This document shows positions 41,116 to 48,124 of a stretch of DNA of 48,124 bases, one piece after another. Each line of letters opens with the position of its first letter. Within the stretch, counting starts at the first letter, position 1. Source of the stretch: Pseudothermotoga sp. (GTDB lineage: Bacteria > Thermotogota > Thermotogae > Thermotogales > DSM-5069); assembly GCA_003510135.1 (NCBI GenBank), contig DOKY01000022.1, positions 1-48,124 of the forward strand, read 5' to 3'. The position numbers were made by a program, and so were the translations under genes. The notes beneath the pieces were generated by a model. That model searched no databases. It saw only the letters and a list, made by a program, of their open reading frames with translations, and was not told where the DNA came from.

Positions 41116-42342
41116 TCACTGAGGAACACCCTGGGCTTTGGCTATATTGACGAGAGCTTTCTGGGTTGTCTTCACATCCGGGCGAGCAACGAAAAGCGAG
41201 ATGACATCTTTGAAATCGGTGACCCAGCTTTCGGATGCAGCCGCTCCGTGCATGACGCTCGGCACGATCTCGTGCTTGAGCCAGTCTTCCATCGCGGACC
41301 TCTGATACTCCGGAAACAGGTTCTTGTCGATGTCCGTCCTGGCAGGGATGGAGCCCTTCTTGATGTTGAACGCGAGCTGGCCTTCTTTGGAGCCCAGGAC
41401 TTTCAGGAAGTTGATCACGTTCTCCCTGTTCTTTGCACCTTTCGGTAGACCGAAACTGTCAGACAGCGCGTCGAATATTCCCTCGTTGCCAGGTGCGAGG
41501 ACCCAACCAAAGTCGTAGAAGTTCTTCGCGTAGAAGTAACCGACCGCCCAGTCACCCATGATGTTCATCGCTGCTTTGCCTTCAACGATCAGGGCACAGG
41601 CCTCGTCCCAGGTTCGAGCAGCGTGGTCAGAGTTCACGTACTGGAGCATCCTGGCAAAGGTTTCAAGCGCGTCCGTAACCCTTGGATCCGACCACTTGGT
41701 CTTCCCGGTCCAGAGTCCCTTGTAGCCCTCCGCTCCAAGTTTTCCAATCAGAACTGTTTCGAAAACGTGCGCTGCTTCCCATCCATCTTTGGTACCAAGT
41801 GCGAGAGGGATGATGCCGTGAGATTTGAGAACCTCGGCGACCTGGAAGAACTCCTCGAACGTCTTTGGTGGTTTCAGGCCGTACTTTTCAAAAATCTTCT
41901 TGTTGTACCAGAGCACGTTGGCTCTGTGAATGTTGACCGGCACAGACCAGTATTCTCCGTTGTAAGACACGATGTCTAAGATACCTTTGGGCATCACCTT
42001 GTCCCATCCTTCTTCCCTGTACAGGAAGGTGATCGGTTCCATGAATCCCGTCTTGACCCACGTATCAATGAGCTCGTGTCCCGCGTGAACCTGGAACGTG
42101 TCGGGTGGATCTCCTCCAAGCATTCTGGTTTTTAGCACCGCTTTTGCCTGCGCGCCTGCGCCACCGGCCACCGCTGCATTGATGATTTCCACACCGGGAT
42201 AAAGCCTGCTGTAAATGTTAAAGAGTTCCTGGAGTCCTTCCGCCTCTCCACCTGCGGTCCACCAGCTGAAGATCTCGATCTTGGCTGCGAACACTGCTAC
42301 GACAAGGCACATTACCACGAGAAGAACCAACTTACGCCACAT
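41116..42342 (-). CDS. Extracellular sugar-binding protein (family 1, second CUT1 system)
   Basis: A 408-residue secreted binding protein: signal peptide (WRKLVLLVVMCLVVAVFA), then KIEIFSWWTAGGEAEGLQELF, a start typical of glucose/mannose- and oligosaccharide-binding members. GGDPPDTFQVHAGHELIDTWV, VNIHRANVLWYNKKIFEKYG and IMGDWAVGYFYAKNF are family landmarks. The GtsA-like glucose-binding subgroup has a similar start (recall), so glucose or mannose is a possible ligand. ATG 42342 with GGGGAGG seven bases upstream is chosen over GTG 42348. Confidence 0.92.
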   Translation of the reverse strand: MWRKLVLLVVMCLVVAVFAAKIEIFSWWTAGGEAEGLQELFNIYSRLYPGVEIINAAVAGGAGAQAKAVLKTRMLGGDPPDTFQVHAGHELIDTWVKTGFMEPITFLYREEGWDKVMPKGILDIVSYNGEYWSVPVNIHRANVLWYNKKIFEKYGLKPPKTFEEFFQVAEVLKSHGIIPLALGTKDGWEAAHVFETVLIGKLGAEGYKGLWTGKTKWSDPRVTDALETFARMLQYVNSDHAARTWDEACALIVEGKAAMNIMGDWAVGYFYAKNFYDFGWVLAPGNEGIFDALSDSFGLPKGAKNRENVINFLKVLGSKEGQLAFNIKKGSIPARTDIDKNLFPEYQRSAMEDWLKHEIVPSVMHGAAASESWVTDFKDVISLFVARPDVKTTQKALVNIAKAQGVPQ

Positions 42343-42773
42343 AACCACACCTCCCCTTGAGAGTTGTGCATTTCACCCCACCACATATTCGGTGAGCTTG
42401 TTTATCGCCATCACATTGCAGGCGAATGGTACCTTCAATGAAGCTATATTCATCAAGCCACGCCGCTGCTCGATCGATGTTTTTCACCTGATCGTTCCTT
42501 GCGCGAGAAATGTGAGTAAATCTTTCTGAAAAAGATAATCCTTTATATAGTGAAGCAGATTTAACCAAATCAAGCAACCCTTTTCATACCCAATTCTGGA
42601 ACGGCAGGGGTGAATTTTGCTCTTCTGACTTCGTTGTCTGAGCTTTTTCGCTCTGTTACTTCTGTTTTCTCACGTTTACTAAATTTTGTGAGATGTTTTC
42701 GATAATCAGTCGAAAGAGAGAATTAGTAGCATGATAGAATGAACTTGAGAATCTTTCGTTGGAGGTTTTCTGC
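42343..42773. promoter_or_regulatory. Divergent intergenic region between the second CUT1 operon and degV
   Basis: About 430 bases without a convincing gene. On the plus strand TGATAGAAT ending at 42740 is an extended -10 for the DegV gene. On the minus side TTGAAG and TGTGAT with a 17-base spacer (42397-42425 region) are a weak promoter candidate for the binding protein. A short minus-strand frame at 42332-42577 has no family features. Confidence 0.4.
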
Positions 42774-43607
42774 ATGGACAAAATCGCCTTCGTGGTGGAT
42801 AGCACTGCGGATTTTCCGATGGATTGGAAGCCCCCGCTGGACCTGTACAGGCTGCCGTTGCGTGTAATCGTCGATGGAAGAGAATACCGTGACGGCGTAG
42901 ACATTGATCCAGACACGCTGTGCTCACTCATGAGAGAACATCACAACGTTTCAACCTCCCTGCCGAGTACGGAGGACATAATCAAGTTGTTTGAAGAGAT
43001 CAAAGACAAATACAGACAGATCTTCGTTCTCACCCTTTCACAGAAACTCAGCGGAACGTTCAACGCCGTGAGGATGGTTATTCAGAATTTCAATCTGAGA
43101 AACTTCATCCTTCTCGACTCAAAAGCGGTCAGCGGTAAGATCTTCTACATTGTAGCAAGACTCATGAAAGACGTTTTGAATGGCAAGAGAATCTCTCAGC
43201 AAAGCGTTATTGAGTATGGGCGAGACTGTGAGATGTTTTTCTTGCTCGAATCTCTCGAACATTTGAAAAAAGGTGGAAGGATCGGCAAACTCTCACTTCT
43301 TCTTGGAAAATTGCTGAACCTCAAGCCTGTTTTGAAGATCAACAGAGAAGGAGAAGTGTCCAAGGCAGCTGTTGGGATGAGTCAACAGGACGCTGTCGCA
43401 AAGCTTGTCAGGATGGTGTCGGCCTTCATTCAGAAAGTTCCCAACTATCTTTTGTACGGCGGATACGGTTCGATTCAGATGAAAGAAAGGCTCGAGGAGA
43501 TTCTATCGAAACTCAGCAGGTGTGACGGCGTAGCAAGGGTTGGTGCAACGGTGCTGGCACACACGGGCCCGGAAGTCCTTGGTGTGCTCGTGGGCAAAGC
43601 GTTTTGA
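42774..43607 (+). CDS. DegV-family fatty-acid-binding protein
   Basis: A 277-residue protein of the DegV (FakB-like) family, which binds a fatty acid and, in FakAB systems, presents it for phosphorylation. IAFVVDSTADFPMDW, the VDGREYRDGVDIDPD stretch, VSTSLPSTEDI and TLSQKLSGTFNAV are the ligand-pocket motifs, followed by GGRIGKLSLLLGKLLNLKPVL. ATG 42774 has GGAGG eight bases before it. It is a single gene and no FakA-type kinase gene is beside it. Confidence 0.93.
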   Translation: MDKIAFVVDSTADFPMDWKPPLDLYRLPLRVIVDGREYRDGVDIDPDTLCSLMREHHNVSTSLPSTEDIIKLFEEIKDKYRQIFVLTLSQKLSGTFNAVRMVIQNFNLRNFILLDSKAVSGKIFYIVARLMKDVLNGKRISQQSVIEYGRDCEMFFLLESLEHLKKGGRIGKLSLLLGKLLNLKPVLKINREGEVSKAAVGMSQQDAVAKLVRMVSAFIQKVPNYLLYGGYGSIQMKERLEEILSKLSRCDGVARVGATVLAHTGPEVLGVLVGKAF

Positions 43608-43752
43608 GGCTGAAGAGCGTGATCAGGCTTCTGAGAAACGCGTAGATTTCCACGTATCAAGACAGTTGAGATCGTGGCGTTTGTTTCTAAGATGACCGAA
43701 AAAACGGCCGCCACAGGCACCGTTCTCCAAAGCTGAGGAACACAAAAATAAG

Positions 43753-43825
43753 TCCTTGTCCGAGCGCCGGCATGTGTTTCTGCGGGGCAAGATTCTATCA
43801 TCTTTAGCTGTCGGGAGGCTAAATA
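43753..43825. repeat. Diverged direct repeat, copy 1
   Basis: This stretch, beginning CCTTGTCCGAGCGCCGGCAT, aligns with 45103-45177 with roughly 70% identity and a few indels, many changes being transitions. It lies just beyond the 3' end of the ATPase gene. Confidence 0.6.
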
Positions 43826-43830
43826 TTCAT

Positions 43831-44931
43831 TCAAGAGAATCTTCTCAGGATGTACTCTTCAAATATGGGATCTATGATTTCGTAGTTTCCGCGGGAAAGT
43901 TTTTCCACAAATCCAAGCTCAATGAGTTTTTTCACAGTCTTGTTCGCGACGCTCGGATTTGGAATCTCAAACTCTCGGAGTGCCTCAATGCTGAAGATAT
44001 CTTTGTTGGAAGCAATCATGATCAAGACCTTGCGTACGTATTTCTGCCCAAGCACATCGAGTGCCATATCGTAGGTGTGCCTTTCACGAGATATGAGTTG
44101 GTTCAGCGCCTCGCGCAAATCCTCTTCCGTCGCTTCCTTCGAGCACGTGTTCCAAAGTTCATAACCCATAACCTGAACGTAGTATGGATGACCTTTGGTG
44201 ATTTCGTAGAGTCTTTCGGCAATGCTGGATGAAATGTGCTTGCCGGAACCTTCGAACTTCCTCACCAGGTAATTGATCACCTCTTCTTTTGGCAGGAAGG
44301 AGCTCAGATCAAGTTTGATTCCAGAATGATACATGAGACCTTTTGACTGGAAAAAGAGCTCCTCTATCATATGCTGCATCGAACCAGAGAACACAAAGAT
44401 CACATTTGGTGTGGTCTGAAAAAATCCCCTGATCGAGCCTGGGAGTTTTTCAGAGACCATCCTGTAGGCTTGAAATTCATCGATACAGACGATCAAAGGC
44501 GCCAGGAAGTCCGCGAGTTTTTCGAGTAATCTATAACTCTCTGACAAGATCGATTCTTCATCAATGTCTTTTCCGAGAGTGAAGTTCACGCCGTCTGTAC
44601 CGATCGAGAAGCTCACATACCTTGAGAGATTCTTCAGATACTCTTTAATGAACTTAACAGGGTCGTTCAACTTGAGCAACTCGAAAGATCTCGAAATCAT
44701 TTTTGCGCAAAGATCTCTCAGCGAAATCACGCTCAGAAGATCGAGATAGATGCACTGAAAACCACTTTCAGCAAGGAATTTTTGAAGCAGCCATGTCTTG
44801 CCGAATCTCCGCGGTGCAACCACAACAACATTGTTTCCACTTTGAACAGCGTTCAAGAGCTGTGAGTACTCTCTTTCTCTGTCTATGAAGCAATCTGGAT
44901 CGTAGTGCCTTCCGAATCTGAAAGGGTTCAC
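43831..44931 (-). CDS. Archaeal-type (MNS clade) ATP-binding protein
   Basis: A 366-residue STAND-like P-loop ATPase of the group called archaeal ATPase. After an initial FGRHYDPDCFIDRE it has Walker A VVVVAPRRFGKTWLLQKF, Walker B LIVCIDEFQAYR and an Arg-finger-like GSMQHMIEELFFQSKG region. The C-terminus (ALREFEIPNPSVANKTVKKLIELGFVEKL) is a winged helix. The biological role of this family is unknown; copies are scattered and often mobile. Start GTG 44931 is chosen because GGGAGG lies just upstream and because the ATG at 44952 falls in the -10 box. It is a single gene lying between two diverged direct repeats. Confidence 0.83.
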   Translation of the reverse strand: MNPFRFGRHYDPDCFIDREREYSQLLNAVQSGNNVVVVAPRRFGKTWLLQKFLAESGFQCIYLDLLSVISLRDLCAKMISRSFELLKLNDPVKFIKEYLKNLSRYVSFSIGTDGVNFTLGKDIDEESILSESYRLLEKLADFLAPLIVCIDEFQAYRMVSEKLPGSIRGFFQTTPNVIFVFSGSMQHMIEELFFQSKGLMYHSGIKLDLSSFLPKEEVINYLVRKFEGSGKHISSSIAERLYEITKGHPYYVQVMGYELWNTCSKEATEEDLREALNQLISRERHTYDMALDVLGQKYVRKVLIMIASNKDIFSIEALREFEIPNPSVANKTVKKLIELGFVEKLSRGNYEIIDPIFEEYILRRFS

Positions 44932-44950
44932 ACCAGCACCTCCCGGAAAC

Positions 44951-44956
44951 ATTATA
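44951..44956 (-). promoter_or_regulatory. -10 box of the ATPase gene
   Basis: On the minus strand TATAAT lies 20 bases before GTG 44931, leaving a leader just long enough for the ribosome binding site. Upstream, TTTTTGCACC and ATTATTGCACC form a tandem pair about 40 bases apart that could be regulator sites. Confidence 0.55.
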
Positions 44957-45102
44957 CCTCATAGGTGCAATAATTTTTGAACCATTTGGTTAGTAACTTC
45001 TTGGTGCAAAAATTGTTAGATGAGAACTTCTTTCACCGCGAGAGACCAAACACATAACTTGATGATCATCCTGCGCTTAAGGAAATCTGGATAGCAAACA
45101 GA

Positions 45103-45177
45103 TCTTTGTCCGAGCACTGGTATATGCTTCTGGGTGAGGTGTCAGTATCTCTGCAGTTTTAGTTGTGGAAGGCTCAG
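45103..45177. repeat. Diverged direct repeat, copy 2
   Basis: Beginning CTTTGTCCGAGCACTGGTAT, it pairs with the copy at 43753-43825 and lies upstream of the ATPase gene, about 1.35 kb away in the same orientation. No known transposon end was recognised in it. Confidence 0.6.
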
Positions 45178-45229
45178 TTGCTCGTCAGGCTTCAATATTT
45201 GACGAGATTCACACAGCGCATCTCTTAGC

Positions 45230-45258
45230 TTGACATTTGTTGACATGTGTGTTAGAAT
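45230..45258 (+). promoter_or_regulatory. Promoter of the TAXI-TRAP operon
   Basis: A perfect TTGACA (45230-45235), a 17-base spacer, and TAGAAT (45253-45258) preceded by TGT as an extended -10. This is the strongest promoter match in the window, about 40 bases before the first gene. Confidence 0.85.
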
Positions 45259-45295
45259 AAATGCAGTTAGTCTATCCTGAAAGGGGGTATGCCCG

Positions 45296-46222
45296 ATGAA
45301 AAGGTTACTAGTTGGTGCAATCGTGCTTCTGGTCATCGTAGCACAAGCTACCACGTTCTTGACCATTGCCACCGGCGGCACAGCGGGAACTTACTATCCT
45401 CTCGGCGCAGGCATGGCAGACATCTGGAACAAAAACATCAAAGGTATGAACGCGATGGTGCAGTCCACTGGAGCATCCGTCGCAAACATCAACCTGCTCA
45501 AGAACAAGGAAGTAGACCTCATTTTCGTCCAAAACGACGTAGCCTTTTACGCTTACAAGGGAGTAGAGCTTTTCAAAGAACCGTTCCCACAGTTGAGGGG
45601 TCTGGCAACTCTCTATCCTGAAACGGTACAGATCGTTGCGCTCGCTGACAGAGGGATAAACAGCGTCTACGATTTGAAGGGCAAGAGGGTTGCCGTGGGT
45701 GCCGCGGGCAGTGGTACTGAGGTCAACGCAAGGCAGATTTTGGCCGCAGCTGGAATCACATACGACGACATCAAGGTTCAGTACCTGAGCTTCGCAGAAG
45801 CGGCGAACAACCTGAAAGATGGAAATATCGATGCTGCGTTTGTCACCGCGGGACATCCGACGGCAGCCATCGTGGATCTTGCGGCGGTCAGAAAGATCGT
45901 GCTTGTTCCTTTGACAGATGAGATCATCGCGTCTTTGCAAAAGGATTATCCGTTCTACGTCAAGATCGTCGTCCCAGCTTCTACTTACAAGGGAGTCGAT
46001 GTAGATGTCGTCACAGTTGCTGTCAAGGCCATGCTCGCAGTGAGGGCAGAAATGCCGGAAGATCTCGCTTATCAGTTGCTCAAGACCATGTACGCAAACC
46101 AGAAGAGATTGATCGAAGCCCACGCAAAAGGTGAACTCATAATACCGGAAACCGGTAAGGAAGGTATGTCCATACCGCTGCATCCAGGAGCGGAAAGGTT
46201 CTTCAAGGAGATGGGGCTCTAA
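45296..46222 (+). CDS. TAXI-family TRAP transporter solute-binding protein
   Basis: A 308-residue secreted binding protein: signal peptide (KRLLVGAIVLLVIVAQA), then FLTIATGGTAGTYYPLGAGM, the defining start of the TAXI family. VDLIFVQNDVAFYAYKG, KGKRVAVGAAGSGTEVNARQIL and AAFVTAGHPTAAIVDL follow in the usual places. These proteins serve TRAP transporters for organic acids such as glutamate or related dicarboxylates. AAGGGGG precedes ATG. It is the first gene of a three-gene operon. Confidence 0.94.
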   Translation: MKRLLVGAIVLLVIVAQATTFLTIATGGTAGTYYPLGAGMADIWNKNIKGMNAMVQSTGASVANINLLKNKEVDLIFVQNDVAFYAYKGVELFKEPFPQLRGLATLYPETVQIVALADRGINSVYDLKGKRVAVGAAGSGTEVNARQILAAAGITYDDIKVQYLSFAEAANNLKDGNIDAAFVTAGHPTAAIVDLAAVRKIVLVPLTDEIIASLQKDYPFYVKIVVPASTYKGVDVDVVTVAVKAMLAVRAEMPEDLAYQLLKTMYANQKRLIEAHAKGELIIPETGKEGMSIPLHPGAERFFKEMGL

Positions 46223-46225
46223 ACG

Positions 46226-46675
46226 GTGAGAGCGTTCTTGCTCTGTGCCTTGCTGAGTCTTCTATCGTTTCGACACGTTCTGGTCGTTGAGAAGCAAGGT
46301 CAGGTGATCTTTCAGAAGGTTCTGAGTGATGATTGGTTTGCCGTTGTATTCGTTCATTCGGTGGAAAGGACTTTGGTCGAAGAACGTTTCAAGGTTGAAC
46401 CCGATGGTTCCTTGCTTTTGTTCGAGACCCGGTACAGTTCGTACGGGGCAGGTTTACCTTCTGACGCGGAGGAAGGATTCGCTGTCGAGAACGGAAAATT
46501 CGTTTTGAAACTTCACAGAAGATTCGAGCGGATCGTCCTCCGCGTTTCTCATGTTGAAGGCCACGGTCTACTGTTCAACGATGGTGTGGTCTGGTTCAAA
46601 GACCTGGCGGACGACAACGATGCACTGACGATTTATGTCAGGGTTCGGCCTTCTCTTGTATTGAAAATGCACTGA
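46226..46675 (+). CDS. DUF1850 protein
   Basis: A 149-residue protein with an N-terminal signal or anchor (RAFLLCALLSLLSF). VVFVHSVERTLVEERFKV and ETRYSSYGAGLPSDAEEG are the DUF1850 hallmarks. The family is found between TAXI binding proteins and fused TRAP permeases, as here, and is presumed accessory to transport; its biochemistry is unknown. It starts at GTG 46226, three bases after the binding-protein stop. Confidence 0.85.
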   Translation: MRAFLLCALLSLLSFRHVLVVEKQGQVIFQKVLSDDWFAVVFVHSVERTLVEERFKVEPDGSLLLFETRYSSYGAGLPSDAEEGFAVENGKFVLKLHRRFERIVLRVSHVEGHGLLFNDGVVWFKDLADDNDALTIYVRVRPSLVLKMH

Positions 46676-46687
46676 GGAGGAATCATC

Positions 46688-48113
46688 GTGAGCAACGAGA
46701 AGAACACAACCGATCAAGCGAAGAAGATACTAGAGAAGTACGACAGAGAGGCACGTTACAGAAGTTTTAGAGGTTTCATGGCCAAGGTTGTGGCAGCCAT
46801 AGCAATAACCTTTTCGGTGTTCCAGATCTACACGGCCGCCTTTGGTGTGTTGGACGCAATGATACAGCGCTCGATTCACCTGGCGTTCGGTTTCTGCTTG
46901 ATCTTCCTGCTCTATCCGACGAGCAAGAAGTGGCCGAGGGATAGGTTGCACTGGTTCGATCTACTGTTAGCGATAGTTGCACCTTTGACAACCATATACA
47001 TCGTTGCGAACTACAAGGAACTGGTTCTGAGGGCTGGCACGGTTACCAGGCTGGACTTCGTGGTTGGACTTCTGGGAATCGTGCTCGTTCTTGAGGCGAC
47101 ACGCAGAATCGTAGGTTTACCGATAGTGATTGTCGCGCTGTGTTTCATCCTGTACGCACTTTATGGAAGATACATTCCCGGCATAATGGCTCACAGGGGT
47201 ATTTCACTCCAGAGGCTTGTCGGACATCTGTTTTACACAACGGAAGGCATCTTTGGAATCCCACTGGGCGTTTCTTCCACCTTTGTCTTTCTGTTCATCT
47301 TGCTCGGCGCGTTCCTCGAGAGAACAGGACTCGGACAGCTCTTCATAGACATTGCGAACGCGCTTTCAGGATGGGCAGCAGGCGGTCCGGCGAAAGTCGC
47401 GGTCTTTTCAAGTGGCATGATGGGCATGATAAGCGGCAGCAGTGTTGCAAACGTCGTTGGAACCGGTACCTTCACCATACCCATGATGAAAAAACTCGGT
47501 TACAAACCGGAGTTCGCCGGTGCAGTGGAAGCAACCGCATCGACAGGTGGACAGCTGATGCCACCCATCATGGGTGCCGCAGCCTTTTTGATGGCAGAAT
47601 TCACAGGTATCGCCTATTCGAAGATAATAATCTCTGCCGCCATACCGGCAGCTCTCTATTACTTCGGTGTCTGGATGGGAGTACACTGGGAGGCAAAGAA
47701 ACTGGGCCTCAGAGGCCTTTCGAAAGAAGAGCTTCCGAAGATGAAGAAGGTTCTGCTTGAGAGGGGCCATCTTCTGTTCCCGCTGGTTGCGATCATCTAC
47801 CTGCTAGTGACGGGTTTCACCCCCATGAAGGCAGCGCTGTATGCGATCGTTTTTTCGGTGGCGTCGTCACTCATCAGAAAGGGCACGAGGATAAAGCTGT
47901 CAGATGTTCCCGCGGCACTCGAAGCGGGAGCGAGAGGTGCGCTGAGTGTCGTTGCGGCAACCGCTTGCGCTGGGATAATCATCGGTGTCGTGACACTCAC
48001 GGGTATAGGCTTGAAACTTGGTACTGCGTTGGTCGATCTGGCGGGGGGGAATCTCCCGATAACACTCTTCTTCACCATGCTCACCTCGCTCGTGCTTGGA
48101 ATGGGAGTGCCCA
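46688..48113 (+). CDS. TRAP transporter fused permease (4TM/12TM), truncated by the contig end
   Basis: An open frame from GTG 46688 (GGAGGAATCATC upstream) to the right edge, about 475 residues so far. The N-terminal part corresponds to the small membrane subunit; after residue ~175 the large-subunit motifs appear: FILLGAFLERTGLGQLFIDI, GGPAKVAVFSSGMMGMISGS, SVANVVGTGTFTIPMMKKLG and EATASTGGQLMPPIMGAAAF. Substrate crosses the inner membrane with sodium. The frame would go on through LGMGVP; the residues after that are adapter sequence and should be ignored. Typical fused permeases are about 600-650 residues, so roughly the last quarter is missing. Confidence 0.92.
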
Positions 48114-48124
48114 AGATCGGAAGA
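48114..48124 (+). other. Sequencing-adapter residue at the contig end
   Basis: The last 11 bases, AGATCGGAAGA, equal the first 11 bases of the standard Illumina read-through adapter. TRAP permeases have Thr-Thr after the GMGxP motif, but here the reading changes to Lys-Ile-Gly-Arg exactly where the adapter begins. Confidence 0.85.

Noticed and set aside
42332..42577. Possible small minus-strand gene before the second CUT1 binding protein
   Set aside because: No ribosome binding site, no family features, and it overlaps the signal-peptide start of a certain gene.
45308..46183. Minus-strand frame opposite the TAXI binding protein
   Set aside because: Shadow; the plus strand carries the defining TAXI motifs, promoter and ribosome binding site.
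1..48124. CRISPR array, tRNA or rRNA genes
   Set aside because: No evenly spaced repeats beyond the three LacI-type sites and no cloverleaf or rRNA sequence was recognised on either strand.

Overview
The window looks like a complete draft contig from a thermophilic member of the Thermotogae. The proteins are lysine-, glutamate- and arginine-rich with many AGA/AGG codons, genes are tightly packed with many ATGA overlaps, and several clusters (the ribose-type transporter with a split transketolase, the two-component/Pst/PhoU cluster) match arrangements I recall from Thermotoga and Pseudothermotoga. Base composition looks near 48-50% GC, which would fit something close to Pseudothermotoga hypogea; that placement is recall, not a search. 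The last 11 bases read as the start of an Illumina adapter, so the right edge is an assembly edge and not natural sequence.

Layout. 1-3 kb: the tail of an unknown gene and its terminator, then a YfcC-type carrier with an M20 peptidase. 3-10.2 kb (minus strand): a seven-gene sugar operon (binding protein, two CUT1 permeases, SorC regulator, PfkB kinase, FGGY kinase, class II aldolase) behind a clear promoter and a perfect 29-bp palindromic operator. 10.3-12.5 kb: a YkvA-like membrane protein and an unrecognised secreted Ser/Thr/aromatic-rich protein. 12.6-14.2 kb: an FAH-family enzyme and a decayed IS200/IS605 end carrying a TnpB zinc-finger fragment. 14.2-24.3 kb: a nine-gene operon (LacI regulator, Rbs-type transporter, DUF2291 protein, split transketolase, glycerol-kinase-like kinase, fucose/arabinose-isomerase-like enzyme). 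24.3-25.4 kb: a gene-poor scar with a near-perfect 28-bp palindrome and a frameshifted C_GCAxxG_C_C gene. 25.5-31.0 kb: a minimal PhoR/PhoB-like pair facing pstSCAB-phoU. 31.1-38.5 kb: peroxiredoxin, MATE exporter, LtaS-like sulfatase-fold enzyme, RsuA-type pseudouridine synthase, a lysoplasmalogenase-family gene split by an in-frame amber codon, a PiT phosphate transporter and ispD. 38.5-42.4 kb: an SDR lacking the usual Tyr/Lys, and a second CUT1 operon. 42.7-45.2 kb: DegV and an archaeal-type ATPase flanked by diverged direct repeats. 45.2 kb to the end: a TAXI-type TRAP transporter, cut by the contig edge.

How the genes work together. The window is dominated by solute uptake and entry into central carbon metabolism. 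The first operon encodes import of a sugar, two successive kinase steps and aldol cleavage, which implies a ketose going through a ketose bisphosphate; no isomerase is present. The second encodes import, isomerisation, phosphorylation and transketolase, the logic of a pentose route. Both CUT1 systems lack their own ATPase and must borrow one. All three ABC binding-protein genes (CUT1, Rbs-type, CUT1) are followed at once by a strong GC-rich hairpin, probably setting a high ratio of binding protein to membrane subunits. Phosphate uptake is covered twice, by Pst and by PiT.

No tRNA, rRNA, CRISPR array or intact mobile element was seen. The points most worth a second look are the two-kinase ketose operon, the amber-split lysoplasmalogenase gene with its novel-looking extracytoplasmic domain, the unrecognised secreted protein, the SDR without catalytic Tyr/Lys and the ATPase between diverged repeats.
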